NCBI RefSeq assembly: GCF_021044585.1 | Contig: NZ_CP087998.1 | Coordinates: 2,170,001-2,234,000 of the forward strand | Direction of reading: 5' to 3' | Source of the DNA: Sulfurimonas sp. HSL-3221 | GTDB lineage: Bacteria > Campylobacterota > Campylobacteria > Campylobacterales > Sulfurimonadaceae | Length of the DNA: 64,000 bases | Part shown: positions 9,562 through 19,850 of the stretch, in pieces | Numbering within the stretch: the stretch's first letter is position 1 | Layout of the letters: the number at the start of each line of letters is the position of its first letter | Notes under the pieces: model-generated | What the model was told of the DNA's origin: nothing | What the model saw: only the letters and a program-made list of their open reading frames with translations | Database searches by the model: none | Program-made: the position numbers and the translations under genes

Positions 9562-12081
9562 ATGAGCGAACCGTTGGATAACAGCGAAATCGAAAATATC
9601 AATATTGAAGAGAGTCTGCAGAGCAGCTACCTCGACTACTCCATGAGTGTCATCATCGGCCGTGCGCTCCCGGACGTACGCGACGGTCTCAAACCGGTTC
9701 ACCGCCGTATCCTCTACGCGATGGACAAACTCAATCTCTCCGCCGGGGCGAAATACAAGAAATCCGCCCGTATCGTCGGGGACGTTATCGGCCAGTACCA
9801 CCCCCACGGTGATACCGCGGTTTACGATGCTCTGGTCCGGATGGCCCAACCCTTCTCCATGCGTATGACCCTCGTCGACGGCCAGGGGAACTTCGGTTCT
9901 ATCGACGGCGACAACGCGGCAGCGATGCGTTACACCGAAGCGCGTATGACCAAGTATGCTGGGGAGCTTCTCAAGGACCTCGACAAAGAGACCGTCAATA
10001 TGATCGACAACTACGACGCAACGACCCAGGAGCCCGAGATCCTGCCGACCCGCGTCCCGAACCTGCTGATCAACGGTTCATCCGGTATCGCCGTCGGTAT
10101 GGCCACCAACATCCCGCCGCACAATCCCAAAGAGGTTCTCTCCGCCCTCGTGCACCTTGTCGACAACCCCAAAGCGACCCTGCCGGACATCATGCACTAC
10201 ATCAAGGCACCTGACTTCCCGACCGGCGGTACGATCTACGGGAAAAAAGGGATCATCGACGCCTATGAAACCGGCCGCGGCCGCATCAAAGTCCGTGCGA
10301 AGACCCATATCGAACAGACCCGCAAAAAAGAGATCATCGTTATCGATGAACTCCCCTACATGGTCAACAAGGCGCGCCTGATCGAAAGCATCGCCAACCT
10401 TGTCAAGGACAAACAGATCGACGGTATCAGCGAGATCCGCGACGAATCCGACCGCGAAGGCATCCGTGTCGTCATCGAGCTTAAACGTGACGCCATGAGC
10501 GAGATCGTCCTCAATAACCTTTTCAAGTCGACCAATATGCAGACGACCTTCGGGATCATCATGCTCTCTATCCTTAACCAGGAGCCGAGAGTCTTCCCGA
10601 TCCTGGAGATGCTGAACCACTTCATCAACCACCGCAAAACGGTCATTATCCGCCGTACGATCTTCGACCTTGAAAAAGCGAAGGCGCGCGCGCACATTCT
10701 CGAAGGTCTGAAGAAGGCACTGGACCACATCGATGCGATCATCAAGCTGATCCGCGCCAGCAAGGACACCGAAACCGCCAAAGAGGGGCTTATTTCCGAG
10801 TTCGATTTCAGCCCGGTCCAGGCCCAGGCGATCCTCGATATGCGCCTTCAGAAGCTCACCGGGCTTGAGCGCGAAAAGATTGAGAACGAGCTCAAAGAGC
10901 TGCTTGAACTCATCGAGTATCTCGAGAGCGTTCTGCGCAGCGAAGATGTGCTCCGCGGCATCATCAAAGAGGAGTTCAACGAGGTGATGGAGGTCTACGA
11001 CGATCCTCGCCGTACGGACATCGAAGACGACTACGACGATATCGATATCGAGGACCTGATCCCGAACGAGCCGATGGTCGTCACCATCACCCACCGCGGC
11101 TACATCAAGCGTGTGCCGCTGGTGAACTATGAGAAACAGCGCCGCGGCGGCAAAGGCAAGACCGCCGTCACGACCTACGAGGATGACTTCATCGAAAGCT
11201 TCTTCACCTGCAACACCCACGATACGCTGATGTTCGTCACCGACCGCGGGCAGCTGCACTGGCTGAAGGTCTACCGCATCCCGGAGGGCTCCCGTACCGC
11301 CAAAGGCAAAGCCGTCGTCAACCTGATCCAGCTCCAGCCGGACGAAAAGATCCAGTCGATCATCCCGACGGAGGACTTCAGCGAGGAGAAATCCCTGGTC
11401 TTCTTTACCGAGAACGGTATCGTCAAGCGTACCAACCTCAGCGAATTCTCCAACATCCGCAGCAACGGGGTTCGTGCCATCGTCCTCGACGACGAGGATA
11501 CACTCATTACGGCGAAAATCGCCACGACGGAGACGAAGTACCTCTTCATTCTGACGAAGTACGCGCAGTGCATCAAGTTCGAGATCGACAAGACCCGCGA
11601 TCAGGGACGCAGTACCCGTGGGGTACGCGGTATCAAGTTCAAGCATGACGGCGACCGTGTCGTTGACGCGAACATCATCGACAGCGACGAGCAGGAGATC
11701 CTCACTGTCAGCGAGAAGGGGATCGGCAAGCGCACAACGGCGGGCGAATACCGCCTCACCAACCGCGCCGGCAGCGGGGTCATCGCGATGAAACTCAATG
11801 CGAAAACCGGCCAGCATGTCGTCGGTTGTGTGATCGTTAACGAAAATATGGACATGATGGCGCTGACAAAAGGCGGCAAGATGATCCGCGTCGATATGGA
11901 GAGCATCTCCAAATCGAGCCGTAATACGAGCGGCGTCTACATCGTCAAAGGCGATGATGTCGTCAGCATCTCCCGCTGTCCGAAAAAAGAGCCCGTGACC
12001 GACGAAGAGGATGAGGGCGAAGAGGGCGGCACGGAGAGTGTCCAGATCGAGCCCGAACAGCAATCTTTTGATTTAGAATAA
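9562..12081 (+). CDS. gyrA: DNA gyrase subunit A
   Basis: Breakage-reunion subunit of gyrase, 839 residues from the ATG at 9562. A GTG at 9550 would add four residues (MGQA) but overlaps the likely ribosome site GAGGTGGG, so the ATG is preferred. The catalytic Tyr124 lies in RYTEARM. The quinolone pocket has Thr85 and Asp89 ([10 protein letters not shown]), the wild-type Thr being usual in Campylobacter. The C-terminal wrapping domain carries the GyrA box QRRGGKG. The tail is acidic ([10 protein letters not shown]). It is the first gene of a plus-strand run through asd. Confidence 0.97.
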   Translation: MSEPLDNSEIENINIEESLQSSYLDYSMSVIIGRALPDVRDGLKPVHRRILYAMDKLNLSAGAKYKKSARIVGDVIGQYHPHGDTAVYDALVRMAQPFSMRMTLVDGQGNFGSIDGDNAAAMRYTEARMTKYAGELLKDLDKETVNMIDNYDATTQEPEILPTRVPNLLINGSSGIAVGMATNIPPHNPKEVLSALVHLVDNPKATLPDIMHYIKAPDFPTGGTIYGKKGIIDAYETGRGRIKVRAKTHIEQTRKKEIIVIDELPYMVNKARLIESIANLVKDKQIDGISEIRDESDREGIRVVIELKRDAMSEIVLNNLFKSTNMQTTFGIIMLSILNQEPRVFPILEMLNHFINHRKTVIIRRTIFDLEKAKARAHILEGLKKALDHIDAIIKLIRASKDTETAKEGLISEFDFSPVQAQAILDMRLQKLTGLEREKIENELKELLELIEYLESVLRSEDVLRGIIKEEFNEVMEVYDDPRRTDIEDDYDDIDIEDLIPNEPMVVTITHRGYIKRVPLVNYEKQRRGGKGKTAVTTYEDDFIESFFTCNTHDTLMFVTDRGQLHWLKVYRIPEGSRTAKGKAVVNLIQLQPDEKIQSIIPTEDFSEEKSLVFFTENGIVKRTNLSEFSNIRSNGVRAIVLDDEDTLITAKIATTETKYLFILTKYAQCIKFEIDKTRDQGRSTRGVRGIKFKHDGDRVVDANIIDSDEQEILTVSEKGIGKRTTAGEYRLTNRAGSGVIAMKLNAKTGQHVVGCVIVNENMDMMALTKGGKMIRVDMESISKSSRNTSGVYIVKGDDVVSISRCPKKEPVTDEEDEGEEGGTESVQIEPEQQSFDLE

Positions 12082-12103
12082 TTTTACAAGGTAGTAAGCA
12101 GTA

Positions 12104-13138
12104 ATGAAACAATACAACGTAGCCGTCGTCGGCGCCAGCGGTGCCGTCGGCGAAGAGATCCTGCGCATTTTTGAAGAGATCGATTTCCCCCTGGCCAAGC
12201 TCGTACCGATGGCCAGCAGCCGCAGTGCCGGCAATACCGTTGAATTCCGAGGGAATGAGCTCGTCATCAAGGAGCTGACAGAGACCGTCTTTGATGAAGA
12301 GGAGATCGAGATCGCCCTCTTCAGCGCCGGCGGTTCGGTTTCGGCGAAATTCGCCCCCTTCGCCGCCGCGGCCGGTGCCGTCGTCATCGACAACACCAGC
12401 CACTACCGGATGGACGAAGAGGTCCCGCTTGTCGTCCCGGAGGTCAATCCCGAAGATATCCGCGAATGGAAGAAGAAAGGGATCATCGCCAACCCGAACT
12501 GTTCGACCATCCAGATGGTCCAGGCCCTCAAGCCCCTCGACGACGCCTTCGACCTGGTCCGCGTCGACGTCAGTACCTACCAGGCGACCTCGGGCGCGGG
12601 CAAAGCGGCAATGGAGGAGCTTGTGCAGCAGATGCAGGACTTCTTCGCCTTCCGCCTGGATGAGAGCGAACACAACAAGTTCCCCCACCAGATCGCGCTG
12701 AACCTCATTCCGCAGATCGACGTCTTCACCGACAACGGTTATACGAAAGAGGAGATCAAAATGGTCAACGAGACCAAGAAGATCATGCACAAAGCCGTCG
12801 AGCTGAGCGCTACCTGCGTCCGCGTGCCTGTACTGCGCGGCCACTCCGAAGCGATCACGATGACCTTCGACGGCACCCTCAGCGCCGCCGAAGCGCGCGA
12901 GGTGCTCTCCAAGGCACCGAACATCGTCATCCAGGACGAGCCCCAGAAGGGAGTCTACCCGATGCCGGCAGCCTGTGTCGACCGTAACGAGACCTTTGTA
13001 GGACGTATTCGGAACGATCTTTACCGCGACAATATGCTCCACATGTGGGTCGTCGCGGACAACCTCCGCGTCGGTGCCGCGACCAATGCCGTGCGCATCG
13101 CGCAGAAATGGGTAGAGATGGGAGGTGCGGATGTTTGA
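12104..13138 (+). CDS. asd: aspartate-semialdehyde dehydrogenase
   Basis: Reduces aspartyl phosphate to aspartate semialdehyde with NADPH, the branch point to lysine/diaminopimelate, threonine and methionine. It has 344 residues. The N-terminal Rossmann motif is GASGAVG and the catalytic Cys133 sits in NPNCSTIQM. The active-site His falls in RGHSEAIT. It begins 22 bases after gyrA, and its last codons overlap the start of the next gene. Confidence 0.96.
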   Translation: MKQYNVAVVGASGAVGEEILRIFEEIDFPLAKLVPMASSRSAGNTVEFRGNELVIKELTETVFDEEEIEIALFSAGGSVSAKFAPFAAAAGAVVIDNTSHYRMDEEVPLVVPEVNPEDIREWKKKGIIANPNCSTIQMVQALKPLDDAFDLVRVDVSTYQATSGAGKAAMEELVQQMQDFFAFRLDESEHNKFPHQIALNLIPQIDVFTDNGYTKEEIKMVNETKKIMHKAVELSATCVRVPVLRGHSEAITMTFDGTLSAAEAREVLSKAPNIVIQDEPQKGVYPMPAACVDRNETFVGRIRNDLYRDNMLHMWVVADNLRVGAATNAVRIAQKWVEMGGADV

Positions 13139-13649
13139 GAAACTGTTTGAGTCCGGTCTCTGGAACAGCCGCCTTTTCACCCTTTTTGCCGTTGTCTTTT
13201 CGCTGATCGGCGCGATTATCCTCTTCGTCGTCGCCAGCCTCGACATCTGGGGTGTCCTGGTCCTGGTATGGGACGTTGTCGCGCACCACGCCCACCCGGA
13301 ACACCTGCACGAGGACGTTGTGTCGAGCATCATCGGGGCCATCGATCTCTATCTCATTGCCATCGTGTTACTGATCTTCAGCCTCGGGGTCTACGAGCTC
13401 TTCGTCTCCAAGATCGATGCGGCCGAAGATGAGGACGGCAAAAGCTCCTCGGTGCTGCAGATCCACTCCCTCGACCAGCTCAAGGACAAGATCGCCAAGG
13501 TCATCGTCATGGTCCTGGTCGTCAACTTCTTCCAGCGCGTCCTGCACACCCAGTTCAACGGGGCGCTGGAGATGCTCTATTTCTCGGGGTCGATCCTGCT
13601 GCTGGCGCTCGCCCTCTACTTTCTGCATAAAGGCGATCAGCAACACTGA
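13131..13649 (+). CDS. YqhA/UPF0114 family inner-membrane protein
   Basis: Small membrane protein of about 172 residues with four hydrophobic segments (residues about 17-45, 65-90, 115-135 and 145-165) and the UPF0114 traits GAIDLYLIAIVLLIFSLGVYELF and a Ser-Leu-Asp-Gln-Leu-Lys stretch. Function is unknown for the family. The ATG at 13131 is chosen because GGAGG lies five bases before it; a GTG six bases upstream is possible. It overlaps asd by eight bases, so it is probably translated from the same message. Confidence 0.8.
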   Translation: MFEKLFESGLWNSRLFTLFAVVFSLIGAIILFVVASLDIWGVLVLVWDVVAHHAHPEHLHEDVVSSIIGAIDLYLIAIVLLIFSLGVYELFVSKIDAAEDEDGKSSSVLQIHSLDQLKDKIAKVIVMVLVVNFFQRVLHTQFNGALEMLYFSGSILLLALALYFLHKGDQQH

Positions 13650-13682
13650 TCGTCCGCAAATTCAATACCCATAGGAATATAA

Positions 13683-14732
13683 ATGAGTAAAATTTTCGTC
13701 GATGCCTGCCTCGGAAAAGAGACACCGTATACCCCTGTCTGGATGATGCGCCAGGCCGGCCGCTACCTGCCGGAGTATATGGAAGTCCGCGCCAAAGCGG
13801 GCAGTTTTCTCAACCTCTGCCATGACCCGGAAAAAGCGGCGGAAGTCACGCTCCAGCCCCTTGATATCGTCGGCGTCGACGCGGCGATCCTCTTCAGCGA
13901 CATCCTCGTCATTCCCGACGAGATGGGAATGGACCTTTCCTTCGTCAAGGGCGAGGGTCCGAAGTTCAGCGACCCGATCGAAACGCAAGCTGATGTCGAC
14001 CGCCTCATCGGCGGCGAGGAAGCAGCGGACAAGCTCACCTACGTTTACGACACGATCAAGCTGCTGCGCAAACAGCTCGACGAGCGCGGCGACGAGAAGG
14101 CACTGATCGGCTTTACCGGTGCCCCCTGGACCCTGGCGACCTACATGATCGAAGGCCAGGGCACGAAGACCTACAACATCTGCAAGAAAATGATGTACTC
14201 CAACCCGGAACTGCTGCACAGCGTCCTCAAAAAAGTCACCGAGGTCGTCAAGTACTACATGGAGAAGCAGATCCAGAGCGGCGTTGACGTCGTGCAGATC
14301 TTCGACTCCTGGGCCGCGGCGATCGAACCGGGCAAATACGACGAGTTCTCCTGGCAGTACATGGTCGAGATCGCCGAGTACCTCAAAGAGAAGTACCCGC
14401 ACGTGCCGGTCATCATGTTCCCCAAGGGGATCGCGGCCTTTATCGAGCGCGGCCTCGTCTACGGCAATTTTGATGTCATGGGCATCGACTGGGGGACGCC
14501 GATGGCCCTGGCCAAGGAGAAACTCGGGGACAAATACGTCCTGCAGGGCAATATGGAGCCGTGCCGCCTCTACTCCAAAGAGGCGACAACGGCCTGCATC
14601 GAAGTGATCCAGAAGACGATGGGCGGCAAACGCCACATCTTCAACCTCGGCCACGGCATCCTGCCCGACGTTCCCGTCGAAAACGCCATCCACTTCGTCA
14701 ACGAGTGCCACCGCGTCAGCACCAAAGCCTGA
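13683..14732 (+). CDS. hemE: uroporphyrinogen decarboxylase
   Basis: Heme pathway enzyme that removes four acetate carboxyls from uroporphyrinogen III to give coproporphyrinogen III. It has 349 residues of normal length. The signatures [15 protein letters not shown] at the N-terminus and [16 protein letters not shown] near residue 140 are present, with FDSWA and the C-terminal [14 protein letters not shown]. It starts 33 bases after the YqhA-like gene. Confidence 0.97.
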   Translation: MSKIFVDACLGKETPYTPVWMMRQAGRYLPEYMEVRAKAGSFLNLCHDPEKAAEVTLQPLDIVGVDAAILFSDILVIPDEMGMDLSFVKGEGPKFSDPIETQADVDRLIGGEEAADKLTYVYDTIKLLRKQLDERGDEKALIGFTGAPWTLATYMIEGQGTKTYNICKKMMYSNPELLHSVLKKVTEVVKYYMEKQIQSGVDVVQIFDSWAAAIEPGKYDEFSWQYMVEIAEYLKEKYPHVPVIMFPKGIAAFIERGLVYGNFDVMGIDWGTPMALAKEKLGDKYVLQGNMEPCRLYSKEATTACIEVIQKTMGGKRHIFNLGHGILPDVPVENAIHFVNECHRVSTKA

Positions 14733-14755
14733 CGCCTAAGAAGCAGGACCCAGGG

Positions 14756-15700
14756 ATGAGTGCGATCTTCGGCCCGGTCAACTCCCGCCGTTTCGGTACC
14801 TCCCTCGGTATCGACCTCTCCCCCGGTCTCAAACAGTGTAACTTCGACTGCCTCTACTGCGAGCTCGCCCCCGCCGCTCCCGTCACGGAACAAAAGCAGC
14901 GCAGCGGCGTCGACGAGATCATCGCCGAACTACGAAGCGCCCTGGCCGAGCATCCCGGCATCGATGACATCACCGTCACCGCCAACGGCGAACCGACCCT
15001 CTACCCCGAACTGGATGCTCTGGTAGACCGTATCGACGCCGTCAAAGGCAATACGAAGACCCTCATTCTTACCAACAGCGCCACCCTGACCGACCCGAAG
15101 ACCTTTGCGACCCTGCTCAAGTTCGACCAAGTCAAGCTCTCCCTCGACGCGGTTACCCCGGAGGTCTTCCGCAAGATCGACCGCCCGGCCGAAGGGATCG
15201 AGATCGATGCGCTCGTGGATGCCGTCAAAAGGTTCGCCGCAGCATACCGCGGCGACCTCTACCTGGAGATCCTTTTCGTCCACGGCCTCAACGACACCGA
15301 CGAAGAGATTGCGTCACTCGATGCCGTACTGCATGACATCCCCTGCAAACGGGTCGATATCGGGACGATCGACCGCCCGCCGGCCTACCCCGTGCAGGGC
15401 CTCAGCTACGGAGAGCTCCACGAGGTTGCCTCCAAATTCGCCCCGGACCTGCCGATCCACATTGCCTCCCGGACCCATGCCGAATCGTGCCAGGGACGCT
15501 ATAGCGATGACGCGATCCTCAACACCCTCGACAAGCGGCCGCTGAGCATGGAGGACATCGCCCTGCTCTTCGACAACGACAGCCGGGAGCGTTTCCAGGC
15601 CCTCGTTGAAACAGGGCTTATTGTTGCCGAAGACAGCTCCGGGATCACCTTCTACATGCCCGCCAAAAACCTTCATCGAAAACGCGCAAAGAATCCTTGA
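14756..15700 (+). CDS. radical SAM protein, function not assigned
   Basis: 314-residue protein with a radical SAM cluster motif Cys28-x3-Cys32-x2-Cys35 (CNFDCLYC). Motifs TVTANGEPTLYPEL and LTNSAT resemble the small radical SAM group annotated as Fe-S oxidoreductases with a winged C-terminal part; here the C-terminal 80 residues (LSMEDIALLFDNDSRERFQALVETG) could be such a helix-turn-helix. The ATG at 14756 is chosen because the open frame upstream lies inside hemE. It starts 24 bases after hemE. Its TGA stop lies within the -35 box of the following tRNA promoter. I do not know the substrate. Confidence 0.8.
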   Translation: MSAIFGPVNSRRFGTSLGIDLSPGLKQCNFDCLYCELAPAAPVTEQKQRSGVDEIIAELRSALAEHPGIDDITVTANGEPTLYPELDALVDRIDAVKGNTKTLILTNSATLTDPKTFATLLKFDQVKLSLDAVTPEVFRKIDRPAEGIEIDALVDAVKRFAAAYRGDLYLEILFVHGLNDTDEEIASLDAVLHDIPCKRVDIGTIDRPPAYPVQGLSYGELHEVASKFAPDLPIHIASRTHAESCQGRYSDDAILNTLDKRPLSMEDIALLFDNDSRERFQALVETGLIVAEDSSGITFYMPAKNLHRKRAKNP

Positions 15701-15725
15701 CTTTTCAGGGAGTTTTCCTTATAAT
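15697..15725 (+). promoter_or_regulatory. consensus sigma-70 promoter of tRNA-Asn
   Basis: TTGACT and TATAAT separated by exactly 17 bases, ending 17 bases before the mature tRNA. This is the most complete promoter in the window. The -35 hexamer contains the TGA stop codon of the upstream radical SAM gene. Confidence 0.85.
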
Positions 15726-15742
15726 TTCGGCCTCTTAACGAT

Positions 15743-15817
15743 TCCGGATTAGCTCAGCGGTAGAGTAGGTGACTGTTAATCACTTGGTCACTGGTTCGAA
15801 TCCAGTATCCGGAGCCA
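15743..15817 (+). tRNA. tRNA-Asn (GTT)
   Basis: 75-base cloverleaf with acceptor TCCGGAT/ATCCGGA, D-loop AGCTCAGCGGTAGAG, anticodon loop CTGTTAA (anticodon GTT, asparagine), T-arm with GGTTCGAATCC and an encoded CCA at 15815-15817. It lies directly behind a consensus promoter. Confidence 0.96.
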
Positions 15818-15848
15818 TTTTCTTCGACGCTTTTTCCTTTACTCTTCG

Positions 15849-15917
15849 TTGTCACAGCACTCACGTACATAAGTACGCTTCGTACTATTCCGCCTCGATT
15901 AAAGAAAAAATCGCCTT
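15849..15917. repeat. diverged repeat after tRNA-Asn, copy 1
   Basis: Begins TTGTCACAGCACTCACGTAC and ends AAAGAAAAAATCGCCTT. It contains the palindrome GTACATAAGTAC. It aligns over its whole length with 15972-16037, sharing TTGTC, CTCA-GTA, AGTAC-CTTC, GCCT-GAT and GAAAAAATCGCCT. Confidence 0.6.
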
Positions 15918-15971
15918 CGAAAATTTGAATGGGCTTGCTCTACCCAAATCAACATTTTTTTTGATGCATCA

Positions 15972-16037
15972 TTGTCGACAAGCTCATGTATAGCAGTACA
16001 CTTCACTTATCTGCCTTGATGTTAGAAAAAATCGCCT
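15972..16037. repeat. diverged repeat after tRNA-Asn, copy 2
   Basis: Second copy of the 15849-15917 repeat, 123 bases further on, in the same orientation but about one third different, with the GTAC palindrome decayed. The 246 bases between the tRNA and msbA hold nothing else that I can recognise and no convincing gene. Confidence 0.55.
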
Positions 16038-16063
16038 ATAAAAGTCTTCTCGCTTCAGAACCA

Positions 16064-17773
16064 TCACCCTTCGTAGCTGCGGGCGATGCGCCGGAAATCC
16101 TCCGAACGTTCCATCAGTTCCGCGAAAGTGCCCGCGTCTGTGATTTCGCCCGCTTTGAAGAAGTAGAGTCTGTCGGCGTGTTCTACCGTCGTGAGGCGGT
16201 GGGCGATCATAATGGTGATCTTGTCTTTCGTGTAGGACGCCAGTGCCTTTTGGATGCGGAGTTCGCTCTCGTTGTCCAACGCGCTGGTCGCCTCGTCGAG
16301 GATCAGCACGGAAGCGTTCTTGTAGATGGCCCGCGCGATGGCGATGCGCTGGCGCTGGCCGCCCGAGAGGTTCGCACCCCCCTCTTCCATCAGGGTATGG
16401 ATCCCCTCCGGCAGCCCCTGGGCAAACTCATAGGCGTCGGCCAGTTTCAGCGCCTCGATGACCCTCGCTTCGTCCAGTTCCAGACCGTAGGCGACGTTTT
16501 CGGCGAGGCTGTCCTGCATGACGTAAACGCGCTGGGAGACGACGGCCATCTGCTTGAGCAGGGAGCGGTGGTCATACTCCCGCACGTCCCGGCCATTGAC
16601 GCGCAACTCTCCCTCTGATGGATCGTAAAAACGCAGAAGAAGGTTGACCAGCGAACTCTTCCCGCCCCCGCTGTCGCCGACAAGGGCGATCTGCTCGGAG
16701 GGGTGGATGGAGAGCGACACATCCCGCAAGGCGCGTGTCTCCCCGTAATCGAGTGCGACATGGCTAAATCCGATCTCCCGGATCGGTTCCTCCAGAAGCG
16801 CACTCCCCTCTTCGATCATGCTTTCGCGGTCGAGGACGCTGAAGATCCGCTCGCTGGCGGCGATGGCGTTCTGGATCTTCCCGTAGATGGAGCTGACGCG
16901 CCGCAGCGGCTGGAAGGTGAGCCCCACGGCCGTCAGGAACGCCGTAAACTCCCCCACCGTCATCTGGTTGTTGAACACCTGCTGCCCCGCGATAAAGATG
17001 ACGGCGGCCAGGCCTGTAGCGCCCAGGACCTCCATCATCGGCGAAACGATCTCGTTCGTGTAGACCGCTTTCATGTTCAGCTTGAAGAACTTGTTGTTCT
17101 CCGCATCGAAGCGTCCCATCTCGTAGGCCTCCGTCCCGTTGGCCTTGATGATCTCGGCGTTGTTGAAGACCTCGGTTAGGCGAGTAACGACATCGGCATT
17201 CTTCTCCTGTGAGCGGTGCGAGAGGCGGCGCAGGCGCTTGGCAATGAGGATCAGCGGGTAGATCGCCAGCGGCAGCACGACCAGTGAATAGAATGCCAGT
17301 TCGGCGTTGAGGTAGATGACGTAGACGACGAGGCCAAGTGCCGTCAAAGACTCCCGGACCAGTTCGGGCAGCATATTGGAGACGAAGTACTGTACCCGGT
17401 TGATATCGTTGGTGATGCGGCTGATCAACTCCCCGCTGCGGTTGGCGTGCAGGAAAGCCATATCCAGGTGGAGCATGTGATCAAGCAGCTGTGATCGCAG
17501 CCTGGTAATGATATGCTGGCCTATGTAGTTCATGAAAACGGCCTGGAGGTAGCGCCCGACCGATTTGACGACGTAGATGCCGATCATCATCAGGGGGATA
17601 TAGTAGAGCATCTGCGGATCTTTCTCGATGAACATCTTGTCCATCAGCGGCTGCATGATCTGCGCCGTCGCCACGGTGGCGAGCACCGTCATGATGATCC
17701 CGATCAATACGATTGAATAGTAGCCTTTATACCCCTTGATATAGGGCCAAAACCGCCTAAAAGTCTGTTTCAT
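16064..17773 (-). CDS. msbA: lipid A export ABC transporter MsbA-like
   Basis: Half-transporter of 569 residues with an N-terminal six-helix membrane domain (to about residue 310) fused to an ATPase domain. The ATPase has Walker A GDSGGGKSS, signature LSGGQRQR and Walker B VLILDEATSALD, with the switch His in IAHRL. The layout and its place at the head of an LPS gene block fit the MsbA flippase that moves lipid A-core to the outer leaflet of the inner membrane. Its ATG overlaps the stop of the upstream sulfatase-like gene by four bases (ATGA). A related exporter of another lipid is the alternative. Confidence 0.82.
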   Translation of the reverse strand: MKQTFRRFWPYIKGYKGYYSIVLIGIIMTVLATVATAQIMQPLMDKMFIEKDPQMLYYIPLMMIGIYVVKSVGRYLQAVFMNYIGQHIITRLRSQLLDHMLHLDMAFLHANRSGELISRITNDINRVQYFVSNMLPELVRESLTALGLVVYVIYLNAELAFYSLVVLPLAIYPLILIAKRLRRLSHRSQEKNADVVTRLTEVFNNAEIIKANGTEAYEMGRFDAENNKFFKLNMKAVYTNEIVSPMMEVLGATGLAAVIFIAGQQVFNNQMTVGEFTAFLTAVGLTFQPLRRVSSIYGKIQNAIAASERIFSVLDRESMIEEGSALLEEPIREIGFSHVALDYGETRALRDVSLSIHPSEQIALVGDSGGGKSSLVNLLLRFYDPSEGELRVNGRDVREYDHRSLLKQMAVVSQRVYVMQDSLAENVAYGLELDEARVIEALKLADAYEFAQGLPEGIHTLMEEGGANLSGGQRQRIAIARAIYKNASVLILDEATSALDNESELRIQKALASYTKDKITIMIAHRLTTVEHADRLYFFKAGEITDAGTFAELMERSEDFRRIARSYEG

Positions 17774-19776
17774 TCACTCCCCTTTTCCCATACGGGTTTC
17801 GCCTGTTCATGCGCCTGCCGCACCAGGTATTCGGTCACGGCCAGTGCGGCGTTGTACTTCTGTTCGCAGTCGCGCTGCTGTTCGTTGGCGGCATGGCCGG
17901 TTTTGAACGCACCCCCGCTTGAGACGACAACTCCGGCGTCGTTGTAACCGCAGTGTAGAGCATTCGGGTCATAAAGGTCTTCCCCCACGGCCGTATAGGC
18001 CGTTTTGGAAAGGGTACGGCCGTAGAGCGTCGGGAAGAGGTCGTTGTGCGACGCGCTGACGTTGCGGTCGAACGGTTCGACTCGCAGGTACGGCGGCAGG
18101 TAGAGATAGAAGGGAATCTGTTTCCCCTCCTGAAGGGGATGGTCGTAATGCATGATCCCCTCGATAGTGTTGTTATCCGCGGTGATGGCAACGACGGTTT
18201 GCTCTGCGAGTGCTGACGCTTTGACCCCATCCATGAAACGCCCGGCCATATCGAGGGCGTACTGGTAGTCCTGCAGCCGACGGTGCGCCAGGTCCATATC
18301 CCCGGTAATGTGCGCCTGCAGTTTTTCCGTAAATTCCAGCGGCTTCGAGTCATAGCTTTTGGAGAGGACATACGGGGGGTGATTGTTCGTCGTCAGGATA
18401 AAGACGAACTGGGGAGTCGTCGCCTGCTCCAGCTTCTGCAGCACGAAGTCATAGGTATACCGGTCGTAGACCCCGTAATCATGCTCTTCCGCCCCGGGGA
18501 AGAGACGTTCGATGTCGCTTTTCCCCTCGACATGATCAAACCCCTGCTCTTTGAAAAAACTGCCGACGTTGCGCCACGAGAGGTCCCCGCCGTAGACGAA
18601 ATTCGTCTCATAGCCCGCCTTTTTGTAGATCCGCGCCGCTGCCTGGGGGAAAGCGGTACGCTGGTAACGGCTCTGCCCGTAGGCGATGCTGCCCGGACGG
18701 GCGACGACGTTGAGCAGAAAAGGCTCCATCGACGCGATCGTCCCGTTGCCGCCGGAGATGAAGTTTGTAAAGAGGATATCCTCGTCAAAGTGCCGCTTGA
18801 GCCGGCGCAGGATATCGAAAGTAGGGCTCTGATACTGCAGGATCGGCGCCCCGAAACTCTCCACCATGACAACGACGACATGGGGCGGTTTCGCCGCTGC
18901 CGCTTCATTCGGCTGCGTTGTCCGCAGCAGGTTCGACGCGAGATCGGCCGTATTGATTTGGTCCCGTCCGAGATAGTCCCTGAAGGCCTGCGGCACTCTG
19001 CCTTTGTAACCGCTGCGCTTGATCAGATCGTAACCGCCGTTTTTGTCTTTCAGGTACTGTTTGAGCGCTTTATCGAAGGCAAAGACGCCGCTGCGCGGGA
19101 TGGCATTCACAAAAACGTCCGTCGAGACCTCCGGCACATCTTTGAGCAGGGGAAAAAGCCCGAGGCTGCCCCGTGCACCCACCCCGACCAGCAGCAGCAG
19201 TACGAGATAGACGGCTGCCGCTCTCATCGGACCGGTCTTGGCGGCGGAAGGACGGACGTCGCGGAAGAAGCGGCCGACGAGCCATACCAGCGCAAGGGCG
19301 TAAAAGAGGATCACTCCTATGATCAGGGTGACATTGTAGTTTTTGAGCCCGATCTGCACGAGGGCCCGGGTATCATCGTCGAAGAAGCCGAAGAGCATGA
19401 TCGTGATGTGCTCCCCGAAGTAGGAGTAGAACCCGAAATCGATCCCTACCAGGGCGCTCACGATCAGGTAGACGGCGGTGAAGTATCCGCGAAAAAGCCG
19501 CGGCAGCCACGGCAGCGGCACGACGTTCCGCGCCAGGTGGTTCAGGATGATCACCAGCAGCGGCAGGGCCATGAGGTAGCAGACAAGCACCAGGTCGATC
19601 CGCAGCCCCAGGAAGAACGCCTCCGCCAACTCCCGGCCGGGGAAGGAAGTCTTCGGAGGCGAGAACTGCCAGAAGAACAGCAGACGGGAAAGGGAGAGCA
19701 GCAGCAAGAAAATCAGCTGGAGTTTCACCGTCTGCCGCAGCAGACCGAAATAGTATTGCACCGGCGAGTATGTCAC
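17770..19776 (-). CDS. LTA-synthase-like sulfatase-fold membrane protein (first)
   Basis: 668-residue protein with an N-terminal membrane part (about five segments to residue 190) and a C-terminal periplasmic alkaline-phosphatase-superfamily domain. In that domain VVVVMVESFG holds the first metal ligand and SGGNGTIASMEPF holds the likely nucleophile Thr. The later site reads TADNNTIEG where active relatives have D-H-G or D-H-Y, so a metal ligand may be altered. In Gram-negatives such proteins often move phosphoethanolamine or phosphoglycerol onto glycans or lipids. The start is GTG with weak AAGGG upstream. It precedes and overlaps msbA, suggesting a role in LPS modification before export. 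Confidence 0.75.
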   Translation of the reverse strand: MTYSPVQYYFGLLRQTVKLQLIFLLLLSLSRLLFFWQFSPPKTSFPGRELAEAFFLGLRIDLVLVCYLMALPLLVIILNHLARNVVPLPWLPRLFRGYFTAVYLIVSALVGIDFGFYSYFGEHITIMLFGFFDDDTRALVQIGLKNYNVTLIIGVILFYALALVWLVGRFFRDVRPSAAKTGPMRAAAVYLVLLLLVGVGARGSLGLFPLLKDVPEVSTDVFVNAIPRSGVFAFDKALKQYLKDKNGGYDLIKRSGYKGRVPQAFRDYLGRDQINTADLASNLLRTTQPNEAAAAKPPHVVVVMVESFGAPILQYQSPTFDILRRLKRHFDEDILFTNFISGGNGTIASMEPFLLNVVARPGSIAYGQSRYQRTAFPQAAARIYKKAGYETNFVYGGDLSWRNVGSFFKEQGFDHVEGKSDIERLFPGAEEHDYGVYDRYTYDFVLQKLEQATTPQFVFILTTNNHPPYVLSKSYDSKPLEFTEKLQAHITGDMDLAHRRLQDYQYALDMAGRFMDGVKASALAEQTVVAITADNNTIEGIMHYDHPLQEGKQIPFYLYLPPYLRVEPFDRNVSASHNDLFPTLYGRTLSKTAYTAVGEDLYDPNALHCGYNDAGVVVSSGGAFKTGHAANEQQRDCEQKYNAALAVTEYLVRQAHEQAKPVWEKGSE

Positions 19777-19850
19777 GCGTCTATGCCCTTTTTAAGGCGT
19801 ATTATACAGTGTTGGCACCCTCTGGTATACTTTCACAAAAAAGTGACACC

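Noticed and set aside
10078-12063. 661-codon open frame antisense to gyrA
   Set aside because: It mirrors gyrA codons on the other strand in a GC-rich genome and has no recognisable domain or ribosome site.
17770-19776. True lipoteichoic acid synthase
   Set aside because: The organism is Gram-negative by its LPS genes, and the active site is altered. The family name is kept only as a fold description.
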